Positions 53,866-62,634 of a stretch of 64,000 nucleotides of DNA are shown piece by piece. The stretch is from positions 3,173,501 through 3,237,500 of the forward strand of contig NZ_CP086235.1 in NCBI RefSeq assembly GCF_023612095.1, written 5' to 3'. Origin of the DNA: Cytobacillus firmus (GTDB lineage: Bacteria > Bacillota > Bacilli > Bacillales > Cytobacillaceae). Below the pieces are notes generated by a model. That model worked only from the letters and a program-made list of their open reading frames with translations, was not told where the DNA came from and did no database searches. The position numbers were made by a program, and so were the translations under genes. Position 1 is the stretch's first letter. Each line of letters opens with the position of its first letter.

Positions 53866-54110
53866 GAAAAGCGTAAGCGCCTTGCCCACCCCCGACAAGC
53901 ACAAGACGAGCCTCCCGGAAAGGCGTTCTATGCCTTTTTGGGGGGCTTGCCCGAAAGGTGGAGGCGACTGCCCAGGGACGACAGGCATAAGACGGTTCCT
54001 GTAAGAAGGCGTTTTTCCTTCTGAAAGGAAACGGCTTAAGACCCCGAGTCCCTAGGAGCCGCAACTAGACAAGCTTGTGACCTCGAGGGGGTAGGCGCTG
54101 AAGCTAGACA
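53866..54110. repeat. Full-length intergenic repeat family A
   Basis: Runs from TAAGAAAAGCGTAAGCGCC to GGCGCTGAAGCTAGACA, about 245 bp, with three nested hairpins (GCCTCCCGG / GGGCTTGCC, GGCGTTCTA.. and GAAGGCGTTTTTCCTTC). Internal blocks GAGGCGACTGCCC, GACAGGCATAAGACG and CCTAGGAGCCGC repeat in the 36939-37057 copy. It directly follows the MFS stop. Confidence 0.8.
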
Positions 54111-54115
54111 TAAAA

Positions 54116-54140
54116 AAAGAGGAGGTGCTCCCTCCTCTTT
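54116..54140 (-). terminator. Terminator of the hemerythrin gene
   Basis: AAAGAGGAG/CTCCTCTTT arms with a 7-base loop and T7 on the minus strand. Confidence 0.8.
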
Positions 54141-54660
54141 AAATTTGCTGAATTTTAATATATAGCTCTTCTTTCTCGTCTTCAGTAAGAAGATTTTCTG
54201 CCATTGGAAATAGGACGTTTTCTTCTTTAGAAAAGTGCTGTGTCAGAGTATAGTATGCCTTTTTAATCAGCCCGGAGTGTTCGGCCATTTCTGTTTCAGT
54301 TAAGTGATCTGCTCTTTCCGCAGCTCTTAAGAAGGCTTTAATACAGCTTTTAGCCTGATCATGCTCATACTCCATAACAGCGATAGGGCCTGTTCCTTTA
54401 CCCAGGTATTGTTCCATCATCCGGAAAAGCACACCTTCCTCCCTTTCTGAATGCGGATCAAGCTTACTGCAGAAATTCTGTACATGTTCAGTCAACTCTT
54501 CAAAAAGAGCTCTGTCCGGAGATTCCTCCATTTTAATAGTGATCTGAAGAAGCTCTTCAAGCATTGCCAAAAGAGGAGGGTGCTCCTCTTTCAGCTGTTT
54601 CAGTCCTTTGCTAAGGTTGATTGGGCCATTTCCCATCATGGAGCTCATACAGCCTTCCAT
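54139..54660 (-). CDS. Hemerythrin HHE-domain protein
   Basis: A 173-residue four-helix protein with di-iron ligands: His in KEEHPPLLAML, HSEREEGVLF, EYEHDQAKS and QHFSKEENVLFPMAE. Typical of HHE cation-binding domain proteins that sense or bind oxygen, NO or iron. ATG 54660 is chosen because GGAGGGG is 7-10 bases upstream; the longer frame is unlike the family. Confidence 0.88.
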   Translation of the reverse strand: MEGCMSSMMGNGPINLSKGLKQLKEEHPPLLAMLEELLQITIKMEESPDRALFEELTEHVQNFCSKLDPHSEREEGVLFRMMEQYLGKGTGPIAVMEYEHDQAKSCIKAFLRAAERADHLTETEMAEHSGLIKKAYYTLTQHFSKEENVLFPMAENLLTEDEKEELYIKIQQI

Positions 54661-54867
54661 CCTTAAACCCCTCCTATCTAATATAGGTTCAGTATAAAAA
54701 ATGGCAGTCAGGATTGTTGTGATGCCCATCACTTTGTGCATTCCTGAAAAATTTTCTAAAAATTTAAATAATTTTGTGCAATCTTCTCGTTTTTTGCCAT
54801 ATAATAAAGGTAAGTTATCTTTATATCGGCGCAGCTGAACCCTGTAAAATGTTAGGAGGGATTAAAA

Positions 54868-55164
54868 ATGCATATGCCAAACTTTTATGATTTTTATCAA
54901 AAATGCCTTATTCCAGCCAATTCAGCTGACTCATTCCTTTCCACTGGGCAAACCCATTGGCTAATCGCTCTGGAAGGTCAGCTTAAAGAACAGGAAAAAG
55001 AGTTTTATTGCTGGAAAGTAACCATTTATCCATCAGATTCTGAAGGAAGCTTTTCATGGAATGAAGTACTATATTCTTCATCCCTTCATGAATGCATCCA
55101 TAAAGCTTTTGAACATGCCAGAGAAATTGAAGCAAGTGTCAAAGACTCTCAGTTCAGTTTTTAA
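54868..55164 (+). CDS. Hypothetical protein
   Basis: A 98-residue acidic protein (MHMPNFYDFYQKCLIPANSA, EFYCWKVTIYP, HECIHKAFEHAREIE). Strong site TTAGGAGG is spaced to ATG 54868. No membrane segment or known motif. Divergent from the hemerythrin gene across 207 bases. Confidence 0.7.
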   Translation: MHMPNFYDFYQKCLIPANSADSFLSTGQTHWLIALEGQLKEQEKEFYCWKVTIYPSDSEGSFSWNEVLYSSSLHECIHKAFEHAREIEASVKDSQFSF

Positions 55165-55558
55165 ATAGAGAAGAAAAAATCAGCTAGCCTCAAAAAATCA
55201 CTTCTCCTTTGCTCCATCTTTTTTTACCCTCGCATGTGAAATAACATACATATAGGTAAATTCTACTTCTAATTAAAACCCAACAAAAATTTAATACAAT
55301 AAAAAAAAGAGCCTAGACAAACTAAGCTCTCCAGATTATAGGGGGTCAACTAAAATAGTTCGACCAGATTCAGTTTAACAAATTCTGCCTGAAAAATTAA
55401 GTTACTAAAGCACTATTACTCAAAAGCATTAACGCGTCAGTTTAAAAAATCATTTTAGAATTCATAATTTATATATACCTTGTTAATAGTTTTTTAATAT
55501 TTCAAATTTATAATGGACATGTACCGAAAGACAAAGCCTTTTTCATCCCCCCTTTTCA

Positions 55559-55590
55559 AAACCGGCCAATTTGATGGCCGGTTTTTTTGT
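55559..55590. terminator. Terminator-like hairpin in the gap before fixX
   Basis: Perfect arms AAACCGGCCA / TGGCCGGTTT with T7 on the plus strand. It lies after the fixX stop for the minus operon; its better U tract faces the plus strand, hinting at an unrecognised plus transcript. The 55165-55606 gap is otherwise AT-rich without a convincing frame. Confidence 0.65.
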
Positions 55591-55606
55591 GATCCTAAAG
55601 GCTGAT

Positions 55607-55891
55607 TTAGGCAAGCCTGAATACTATTCCATGGCCGCCTTTCGGATATTCCCATTTAATATTCTGATACGGGCATCCTATTCTGCAGCTGCCGCACTCA
55701 TGACATCCTTCGTAACCGACCTGCATTCTTAACCCTTCCCACTTGTAGACCTCAGCCGGGCAAAAAATGGTGCATATTTTATCGGGGCACTTTGTCATAC
55801 AGATATCATGATCCAATACGGTAAGATGTGATTTTGTATCTGCCTTGAAACGAACTAAATATTGCTTTTCTTCGATCGTTTTCGTTGACAT
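55607..55891 (-). CDS. fixX: FixX ferredoxin-like protein
   Basis: A 94-residue ferredoxin with two [4Fe-4S] patterns: DICMTKCPDKICTIFCP and GCHECGSCRIGCP. FixX is the iron-sulfur subunit that accepts electrons with FixC from the FixAB flavoprotein. ATG 55891 overlaps the fixC stop as TAATG, so translation is coupled. Confidence 0.9.
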   Translation of the reverse strand: MSTKTIEEKQYLVRFKADTKSHLTVLDHDICMTKCPDKICTIFCPAEVYKWEGLRMQVGYEGCHECGSCRIGCPYQNIKWEYPKGGHGIVFRLA

Positions 55892-57186
55892 TATTTCACC
55901 GCCTTCCATGCCCTGTACATATCTTGAAGCACACGAATTGTACCGCGTTCACTGGTGAAGCTCTTCATAATTTCTTTTTGCTTTTCTTTCTTCGGAGTTC
56001 CATCAACTGTAAAGAATTTGTTCGCTGCCCTGTTCAGCATCGGAACATATTCTTTAAAATACTGCGGGTAGTGCTCAAACGTGTGAGCTGCATCTTTATA
56101 TTTTTCCAGGTCCTTAATAATAAAGCTTTGATAGAGCTTTTCCCTGTACTGGTTCAAGCTCGTTTCGCCAAAATCACCCCGTTCTTTGGCAGCAATTATT
56201 GTTTCTGCAGCCATCGTTCCGGAAGCCATAGCCATATTGGAGCCTTCGCGGTGAATGGCATTAACAAGCTGTGCCGCATCACCTGCAAGGAGAACACCAT
56301 TACCGGCCACTTTCGGCACCGAATGGTAGCCGCCTTCAGGAATCAAATGGGCCAGATATTCAGCGGACTCTCCCCCTTCTATTAAAGGTCTTACCATAGG
56401 GTGTGTTTTTAAATAATCCAGCAGGTCATAAGGTTTAAGCTTTGCCTTGATCATGCTTGAGAGCGTCGTTCCTACACCAATATTGATACTATCTTTATTA
56501 GTGTAAATGAAAGCTGTACCGAGATTGCCTTTCGTTGAGTCCCCGAAAATTTCAATCGTACATCCCTGGTTGTCTTCCAGGTTGAAGCGGTCATTAATTT
56601 TGTCTTTAGAAAGATTAATGACTTCCATTACTGTCAGGGCCACTTCATCAGGACGGAATTCTTTATGGTAGCCAAGCTGCTTTGCCAGCAGTGAATTCAC
56701 ACCATCTGCCAAAACCACTACATCTGCATATATATCTCCATCCGGACGGTCTGTTCTTACCCCAACCACTTTTCCATTCTCAGTCAGACACTCAAGTACG
56801 ACCGTCTCATTTATTAATAGAACGCCCTGCTCAACCCCTTTCTTTGCAAACCATTGATCAAAAGGTGCGCGGAGCACTGTGAAATTATTATATGGCTCCT
56901 TCCCCCACTCAAGACCTTTATAGCCAAAACTCACTGCCGATTCTTTATCCATCATCCAGAATCTCTGCTCTATGACTGGCCGCTCAAGTGGTGCCTCTTT
57001 CCAAAACTCCGGAATAATTTCCTCCATTTGCTTACGGTATAACACACCGCCCATTACATTTTTGCTGCCCGGATATTCTCCTCTTTCAATTTGCAGGACT
57101 TTCAGGCCGTTTTTAGCGCAGGTGTAAGCACAGGAAGTTCCTGCAGGACCAGCACCGACCACAATGACATCAAACTTTTCAGACAT
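55891..57186 (-). CDS. fixC: FixC ETF-quinone oxidoreductase-like flavoprotein
   Basis: A 431-residue FAD protein. Rossmann motif VVGAGPAGTSCAYTCAKNG near residue 9, LLAGDAAQLVNAIHREG for FAD and YHSVPKVAGNG typical of ETF-QO. FixC passes electrons from FixAB to quinone. It starts inside the fixB end (8-base overlap), so the operon is tightly coupled. Confidence 0.92.
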   Translation of the reverse strand: MSEKFDVIVVGAGPAGTSCAYTCAKNGLKVLQIERGEYPGSKNVMGGVLYRKQMEEIIPEFWKEAPLERPVIEQRFWMMDKESAVSFGYKGLEWGKEPYNNFTVLRAPFDQWFAKKGVEQGVLLINETVVLECLTENGKVVGVRTDRPDGDIYADVVVLADGVNSLLAKQLGYHKEFRPDEVALTVMEVINLSKDKINDRFNLEDNQGCTIEIFGDSTKGNLGTAFIYTNKDSINIGVGTTLSSMIKAKLKPYDLLDYLKTHPMVRPLIEGGESAEYLAHLIPEGGYHSVPKVAGNGVLLAGDAAQLVNAIHREGSNMAMASGTMAAETIIAAKERGDFGETSLNQYREKLYQSFIIKDLEKYKDAAHTFEHYPQYFKEYVPMLNRAANKFFTVDGTPKKEKQKEIMKSFTSERGTIRVLQDMYRAWKAVK

Positions 57187-58204
57187 AGCTCATTTCACCC
57201 CCTCTTTCTCTTGCTTCCTTGAATTCTTTAATCAGCTTCGGAACAATTTCAAGTGCATCACCCACGATACCGTATGTTGCTACATCGAATATGGGGGCTT
57301 GTGGATCCTTGTTAATCGCAATAATAAACTCCGAATTCTTCATGCCTACAACATGCTGAATCGCCCCTGAAATCCCAATAGCAAAATAGATCTTTGGTGT
57401 AATGGTTTCTCCTGTCTGCCCTACCTGCTGTTCATGGGGCAGCCATCCGGCCTCCACTACATCCCTTGTACCCCCTACGGTCGCTCCAATGGTGTCAGCC
57501 AGTTCATGGATCAGCTGGAAGTTTTGAAGATCACCCATGCCTTTTCCGCCTGCAACGACAACATGGGCTTCAGCTAAATTCACTTTTTTTGTGACATCCT
57601 TCACAATTTTTATCACCTTTGTGCGCATCTCATCTTCTTTTAAGGTAATCGGTTCTTCTATAACCTCACCATGTCTATCAGGATCCGGATCCATTGCCTT
57701 CATAACCTTAGGACGGACAGTAGCCATTTGCGGACGGTGTTTTTTGCAAAGGATGGTTGCCATAATATTTCCTCCAAATGCCGGGCGGCTTGCTTCAAGC
57801 AGCCTCTTTTCTACTTCGACATCCAGCATGGTAGTATCAGCAGTCAATCCAGTGCTGAGATCTGTGGCAACTGCACTGGCTAAATCTTTACCATTGGAAG
57901 TAGCCCCATAGAGAAATATTTCTGGTTTATATTTTTCGGCAAGATTGATAACTGCCTTCATATAAGATTCTGTCCGGTAATCCTTCATAACTTCGTGGTC
58001 GATTACATAAACCTGATCAGCTCCATATGCGATGACCTCCCGGCTTAAAGACTTTATTTCATACCCAAGCAGCACACCTGAAAGAGGCACCTCCAGTTTA
58101 TCTGCAAGCTTCCTGCCTGCACCGAGCAGTTCAAGGGAAACCCCTTCAATTTTCCCATCATTTTGTTCTATGAATACCCATACTCCCCGGTACTCATCCA
58201 TCAT
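57179..58204 (-). CDS. fixB: FixB electron-transfer flavoprotein alpha subunit
   Basis: A 341-residue ETF-alpha protein. FAD-binding C-terminal block RDVVEAGWLPHEQQVGQTGE and YFAIGISGAIQHVVGMKNS with CxxIxKD-like IAINKDPQAPIF. It pairs with FixA. ATG 58204 has GGGGGA upstream; ATG 58201 is just inside. The gap to fixA is 24 bases. Confidence 0.93.
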   Translation of the reverse strand: MMDEYRGVWVFIEQNDGKIEGVSLELLGAGRKLADKLEVPLSGVLLGYEIKSLSREVIAYGADQVYVIDHEVMKDYRTESYMKAVINLAEKYKPEIFLYGATSNGKDLASAVATDLSTGLTADTTMLDVEVEKRLLEASRPAFGGNIMATILCKKHRPQMATVRPKVMKAMDPDPDRHGEVIEEPITLKEDEMRTKVIKIVKDVTKKVNLAEAHVVVAGGKGMGDLQNFQLIHELADTIGATVGGTRDVVEAGWLPHEQQVGQTGETITPKIYFAIGISGAIQHVVGMKNSEFIIAINKDPQAPIFDVATYGIVGDALEIVPKLIKEFKEARERGGEMSYV

Positions 58205-58228
58205 GTAAATCCCCCCTGTTTATTACTG

Positions 58229-59047
58229 TTATTTACCTGCAAATAGCTCTTTTTTATCATTAAGAAGCTCTATCAGCTGCTGAATCTGTTCGTCTGCATT
58301 CCCTTCCAGCCTTTTTCCGCCTTCCGGTTTTGGAGGGGTAAACATTTTACCTACTATTGTAGGTGATCCTTTCAATCCGAGCTGTGTGCGGTCCACTTCT
58401 TCAAGATCATTTACAGACCAGATGACCGGCTCATACCTGGCAGCTTTTATCATATTAGGCATAGGGGAATATTCTATGCTGTTAATCTCTTTTTCAACGG
58501 TCAGCAAGCAAGGGATTTGAGCTTGAATTAATTCATATCCGTCCGTGATTTTCCTTTTGATCAGAATCGTTTTTTCACTTTCATTAACTTCAGCTACTTC
58601 GATCACATTGGTGACAGGCGGAATATCCAGCCGCCTTGCTATACCTGGCCCAACCTGGCCGGTATCTCCATCAATGGCATGCTTTCCGCATATAACCAAA
58701 TCCACAGGCATATCTTTTGAAATACGTTCTAAAGCTTTAGACAGAGCATAGCTTGTTGCCAATGTGTCGGCACCGGCAAATGCACGGTCGGAAATTAAAA
58801 ATCCGCGGTCCGCCCCAATTTCGATACTTTTCTTAATAACTGCCACGGCCTGTGGAGGTCCCATGGATAAGACTGATATGGTGCCATTTCCCAGGGCCTT
58901 TTTAATTTTCACAGCCTCCTGCACTGCATGAGCATCATAAGGATTCAAAATGGCAGGAGCACTGCGCCGGTCAAGGGTATTGGTTTTGGGATTAATTTTA
59001 ATGATTTTAGTATCAGGCACTTGCTTGACACACACAACTATGTGCAT
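58229..59047 (-). CDS. fixA: FixA electron-transfer flavoprotein beta subunit
   Basis: A 272-residue ETF-beta protein, first gene of the operon. MHIVVCVKQVPDTKIIKINP, ILNPYDAHAVQEAV, ADTLATSYALSKAL and CGKHAIDGDTGQVGP are the ETF-beta nucleotide/flavin-binding blocks. In bifurcating FixABCX the beta subunit takes hydride from NADH. GAGGAGGG precedes ATG 59047. A 210-base gap to the Spo0E-like gene should hold the operon promoter. Confidence 0.93.
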   Translation of the reverse strand: MHIVVCVKQVPDTKIIKINPKTNTLDRRSAPAILNPYDAHAVQEAVKIKKALGNGTISVLSMGPPQAVAVIKKSIEIGADRGFLISDRAFAGADTLATSYALSKALERISKDMPVDLVICGKHAIDGDTGQVGPGIARRLDIPPVTNVIEVAEVNESEKTILIKRKITDGYELIQAQIPCLLTVEKEINSIEYSPMPNMIKAARYEPVIWSVNDLEEVDRTQLGLKGSPTIVGKMFTPPKPEGGKRLEGNADEQIQQLIELLNDKKELFAGK

Positions 59048-59206
59048 TTTTTACTTTCCCTCCTCTTAACTTAAAGCTTGTATGAGTATTGAGTACTTTA
59101 AGTAATAAAAAAAGCTTTGTATTACGATATATGATTCTCTAAAGAGGCATAGTACTTCTTTAATGAATTAATATGTTTATTACTAGAATTGCGGCAGACA
59201 GCAAAA

Positions 59207-59233
59207 AAAAAGAACCCTTCACGGATCCTTTTT
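59207..59233 (-). terminator. Terminator of the Spo0E-like gene
   Basis: Minus strand AAAAAGGATCC / GGGTTCTTTTT with two G-U pairs, loop GTGAA and a long T run. Confidence 0.75.
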
Positions 59234-59257
59234 ACTCCCTTGTTATATATGCTCAAT

Positions 59258-59491
59258 TTATACAACTGCTTTCTTCCATGATAGAATCATTTGCCTGAAT
59301 GAAACTCTCATACTTTTCTTTTGTTCCTTCTCCTGTTTAATGAAGCATTGATATTCAAAAATCAATTGATCGAGTTCCTGGCTGCAGCGAACTGTTTCCT
59401 GGCTCGCCATTCCGCTTTTCCTGGCCGTTTCTATCATTTTTTCCCTTTTTTGCTGGATTTCAGTCAGCAGCTGTATTCTTTTATTGCGCAA
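59258..59491 (-). CDS. Spo0E-like aspartyl-phosphate phosphatase
   Basis: A 77-residue two-helix protein with the Spo0E signature SQELDQLIFEYQ. It probably dephosphorylates Spo0A~P and delays sporulation. B. subtilis spo0E lies in this neighbourhood. TTG 59491 is 7-8 bases after GGAGGAAG. The 312-base upstream gap contains one exact 0A box and one near match. Confidence 0.85.
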   Translation of the reverse strand: MRNKRIQLLTEIQQKREKMIETARKSGMASQETVRCSQELDQLIFEYQCFIKQEKEQKKSMRVSFRQMILSWKKAVV

Positions 59492-59620
59492 CTTTCTTCC
59501 TCCTAGTCCTATCCCTTTTATCCGATATAAATGTGTCTACTTGAAGCATTATTACAAGAATTTCTATGAATGTAAATAGATTCGCAATATTAGACAATCT
59601 TTTTCCCAATTAATTTTAAT

Positions 59621-59658
59621 CGACAATAATCTTACATCAGACCCCTTGGTCTTCGACA
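59621..59658. promoter_or_regulatory. Possible Spo0A boxes upstream of the Spo0E-like gene
   Basis: TTCGACA at 59652-59658 is an exact 0A box. ATCGACA near 59619-59625 has one mismatch. They lie about 130-165 bases upstream of the start codon. The 7-mer is short and expected a few times per window, so this is tentative. Confidence 0.3.
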
Positions 59659-59747
59659 GCTTTTGCTACTTAAAATAACGTAAACCAACAGTATTTGATA
59701 AAAAACTTTATGTAAAAAAAATCCATTTATTATAGCAAAAAAATAAA

Positions 59748-59773
59748 AAACCCCTTCAATTATGAAGAGGTTT
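59748..59773 (-). terminator. Terminator of mtnE
   Basis: Minus strand AAACCTCTTCA / TGAAGGGGTTT with one G-U pair and a long T/A-rich tail. Confidence 0.8.
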
Positions 59774-59803
59774 GCATAGCAATCTAATTTAATTTCAAAA
59801 AAA

Positions 59804-60976
59804 TTAAAATAGATCTAATTTTTGTATTCTTCTTACCGCTTCTTTAAGTCTTTCTTCAGATGTAAGCAAACCGGCTCTCACAAATCCTTCTCCAAACTGG
59901 CCGAACCCATTGCCGGGGGCAACTGCAATATGCGCTTTTTCCAGGAGATACTCAGAAAACCCTTCAGATGTAAATGATTTCGGGACCTTAAGCCATGCAA
60001 AAAAAGAGCCCTTAGGAGCTTGTACATCCCATCCAATTTCCCTGAGACCGGAAATGAAAGTATTTCGTCTGGATTCGTAGATTGAATTCAACTCGTTTAC
60101 ACAATCCTGGGAGTCTGACAGAGCAGCTGCCGCAGCTTCCTGAACAGCTCCAAACAAGCTGACGTAAAGGTGATCCTGCATCAGGTTCAGTGCTGCAATA
60201 ACGCTTGCATTTCCAGCTGCAAATCCCACTCTCCAGCCTGCCATATTGAAGGTCTTTGAAAGAGTATAAATTTCTATTCCAACCTCTTTTGCCCCTTCTG
60301 CCTGAAGAAAGCTTACAGGTCTCTTTCCGTCAAATCCAATTCCGCCATATGCAAAGTCATGAACCACGCAAATGCCATGGCTTCGGCTTATCTCAACTGT
60401 TTCCTGAAAAAAATCAATGTTTGCCACTGCTCCAGTAGGGTTGTTTGGATAATTAAGAAACATCAATTTGGCTGAATGAAGCTTCTCAGCTGTCAATTCA
60501 CTGTATACTGGCAAGAAGTTATTTTCCTCTCTCAGAGGCATTGTTACCATTTTTGCTTTAGCAAGCGCAACCCCTGACCAATAATCAGGATATCCCGGGT
60601 CCGGAACCAATACACTGTCCCCGGGATTTAAAAGGCATTGAGGAATTTCTACAAGGCCGGCTTTACCTCCAAAAAGGATGGCTATTTCAGTATCGGGGTC
60701 CAAATCCACATCATATTCCCTTTTATAAAAGTCAGCTGCTGCCTTTTTTAAATACGGGTAACCCTGAAAAGGAGAATACTTATGGTTTTGAGGGTTTTCG
60801 GCTGCACTTTGAAGACGCTTGACAATATGCTCCGGGGTAGGCAGATCAGGATTTCCCTGTCCCAGGTTGATGACATCATGACCCTGTTCAAGCTTTTTAC
60901 CGACCTTAGCTGTCAATGAGGCAAAAAACTGTTTTGGCAGACTTTTTAATAGTTCTGATTGCGGATAATTAATCAA
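59804..60976 (-). CDS. mtnE: Methionine salvage aminotransferase MtnE
   Basis: A 390-residue class I PLP aminotransferase converting 2-keto-4-methylthiobutyrate to methionine, the last salvage step. PLP Lys is in YTLSKTFNMAGWRVGF; other blocks VINLGQGNPDLPTPEHIV, LFGGKAGLVEIPQCLLNPGD and VVHDFAYGG match B. subtilis MtnE. TTG 60976 follows AGGTGATC and yields the family N-terminus; the upstream part is a hydrophobic non-homologous extension. Divergent from mtnU. Confidence 0.92.
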   Translation of the reverse strand: MINYPQSELLKSLPKQFFASLTAKVGKKLEQGHDVINLGQGNPDLPTPEHIVKRLQSAAENPQNHKYSPFQGYPYLKKAAADFYKREYDVDLDPDTEIAILFGGKAGLVEIPQCLLNPGDSVLVPDPGYPDYWSGVALAKAKMVTMPLREENNFLPVYSELTAEKLHSAKLMFLNYPNNPTGAVANIDFFQETVEISRSHGICVVHDFAYGGIGFDGKRPVSFLQAEGAKEVGIEIYTLSKTFNMAGWRVGFAAGNASVIAALNLMQDHLYVSLFGAVQEAAAAALSDSQDCVNELNSIYESRRNTFISGLREIGWDVQAPKGSFFAWLKVPKSFTSEGFSEYLLEKAHIAVAPGNGFGQFGEGFVRAGLLTSEERLKEAVRRIQKLDLF

Positions 60977-61120
60977 ATTGATCACCTGCTTAAAAAAAAT
61001 GATTGAAAATATAGTCACAAATGATATAACGTAAATGATAAGTTGTAAAGTAAAATTTAGAAAATTTCTATCTATCGGACTAATCATAACATAAGCAAAA
61101 GATGATTGCGGGGGAGTTAA

Positions 61121-61906
61121 ATGAAATTAAAGGTTGCCTGTTTACAAATGGATATTGCCTTTGGAAAACCTGAAAAGAATTTTAAAGCGGCTGAATCCAT
61201 GATTCATAAAGCGCTTAAGTCCAATCCGGACGTTTTGGTTCTTCCGGAGCTTTGGACGACAGGCTATGATTTGACCAGATTGGATGAAATTGCGGACCAG
61301 GATGCAGCCTTCGCTCTGGCTTTTTTGAAAGAGACAGCACAAAAAAATAAGGTCCATCTGATTGGCGGTTCTGTTGCAAAGAAAACAGCTGAGGGCATTT
61401 ACAATACGCTGCTGATTGTAGATAACAACGGAGACCTTATACATGAATACAGCAAGCTGCACTTATTTAAGCTTATGAATGAGCATCTCTATTTGAAAGG
61501 AGGGTCAGCCAGAGGAGAATTTTCTCTGGACAATAGGAAATTTGCAGGAATGATCTGTTATGATATCCGTTTTCCTGAGTGGGTGCGGAGCCATACAGCA
61601 GAGGGTGCAGAAGCTTTATTTGTAGTAGCCCAATGGCCATTGGCACGGCTTGCACATTGGCGTGCGCTTTTGATTGCACGTGCCATTGAAAACCAATGCT
61701 ATGTCATTGCCTGCAACCGTTCCGGCTCTGATCCTGCTAATGTTTTTGCTGGCCATTCGATGATTATAGACCCTTGGGGTGATGTACTTGCTGAAGGCTC
61801 TGAAACTGAAGAAATCCTTCATGGTGAAATTGACCTGGATCAAGTGAAGGAAGTCCGCAGCTTAATTCCGATTTTTGATGACCGCAAACCGGATTATTAC
61901 CGATAA
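61121..61906 (+). CDS. mtnU: Carbon-nitrogen hydrolase MtnU (omega-amidase-like)
   Basis: A 261-residue nitrilase-superfamily enzyme. The triad is Glu in VLPELWTTGY, Lys in YSKLHLF and Cys in GMICYDIRFPEW. In B. subtilis mtnU is grouped with mtnE, where it probably hydrolyses the alpha-ketoglutaramate formed when glutamine is the amino donor. ATG 61121 follows GGGGGAG. Other mtn genes usually adjacent (mtnA, mtnK, mtnW...) are not in this window. Confidence 0.9.
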   Translation: MKLKVACLQMDIAFGKPEKNFKAAESMIHKALKSNPDVLVLPELWTTGYDLTRLDEIADQDAAFALAFLKETAQKNKVHLIGGSVAKKTAEGIYNTLLIVDNNGDLIHEYSKLHLFKLMNEHLYLKGGSARGEFSLDNRKFAGMICYDIRFPEWVRSHTAEGAEALFVVAQWPLARLAHWRALLIARAIENQCYVIACNRSGSDPANVFAGHSMIIDPWGDVLAEGSETEEILHGEIDLDQVKEVRSLIPIFDDRKPDYYR

Positions 61907-61912
61907 GGACTT

Positions 61913-61939
61913 AGCAGGGGCCCTGCCAGGGCCCCTGCT
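61913..61939. terminator. GC-rich hairpin between mtnU and the ArsR gene
   Basis: AGCAGGGGCCCTG / CAGGGCCCCTGCT, a near-perfect palindrome of 27 bases. Only a weak T tail on either strand; likely bidirectional. Confidence 0.7.
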
Positions 61940-62520
61940 TACCCTTCTATTTTTGCCCACATTTCAGGAGGGTTTAACTCGTAAATGCCATTTTCACGGT
62001 ACATATAATGGTTGATTATAAATTCTCTGCGAATAGTAGCATAGTCTTCATGATACTGTTTGATATATTCGTTAAGCTCTTTTTCTTCATATTTTTTGCC
62101 CATTTTCAAGCCTTTAATTAAATGCTCAAAAACCATCAGTTTCTTTTTTCTCTGGGCTGGAATATTCTTCAGCTTTCCATCACTGGTAAAGAAATTTTCA
62201 ATAACCTTCTGATTTTCGGAATTTTGTTCCTCCATTTTTTTAACCTCCTCTTTATCTGCCAATTTTGCAAGAACACCTGACTGGTGTTTCAGTACAGATT
62301 CATTTAAATAAAAATAAACAGTATTTTTATCTCTTCTTTGATATACCAGGTTTATTTCCCGCAGTTTATTTAGGTGATGCGTAATGGTAGGCGGGGTTAA
62401 GCCAAGCTTTCCGGCTATCGCCTGTCCATGCAGCGGCCCTTTGGCAAGAAGAAAAACAATCCGGATTCTGGTTGGGTCTCCCATAGTCTTATAAAAAGCC
62501 ACTAAGCGATTTAATTGCAT
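61939..62520 (-). CDS. ArsR-family HTH protein with DUF2087-like tail
   Basis: A 193-residue protein. The N-terminal winged helix (GDPTRIRIVFLLAKGPLHGQ, LGLTPPTITHHLNKLREINL, YQRRDKNTVYFYLNE) fits the ArsR family. The C-terminal 90 residues (FTSDGKLKNIPAQRKKKLMV, EKELNEYIKQYHEDYATIRR, NHYMYRENGIYELNP) resemble DUF2087. Regulator of unknown signal. ATG 62520. Confidence 0.85.
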   Translation of the reverse strand: MQLNRLVAFYKTMGDPTRIRIVFLLAKGPLHGQAIAGKLGLTPPTITHHLNKLREINLVYQRRDKNTVYFYLNESVLKHQSGVLAKLADKEEVKKMEEQNSENQKVIENFFTSDGKLKNIPAQRKKKLMVFEHLIKGLKMGKKYEEKELNEYIKQYHEDYATIRREFIINHYMYRENGIYELNPPEMWAKIEG

Positions 62521-62606
62521 AAATACCTACCTCATTTCGATTATCATCTAATTAGATATTAATCGAATATGCTTTATTTCGTCAACAGAATTTGAAAAAT
62601 CAAAAA

Positions 62607-62629
62607 AAATCACCTTAAAATGGTGATTT
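62607..62629 (-). terminator. Terminator of ogt
   Basis: AAATCACC/GGTGATTT arms, 7-base loop, then a T5 run and TTTTTC on the minus strand. Confidence 0.8.
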
Positions 62630-62634
62630 GATAA

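Noticed and set aside
59048..59257. FadR operator upstream of fixA
   Set aside because: AGTACT-containing repeats are present but no TGAATGA palindrome.
60977..61120. SAM riboswitch in the mtnE-mtnU divergent region
   Set aside because: The 144-base gap is too short for two promoters plus an S-box and none of the conserved S-box pairing was visible.
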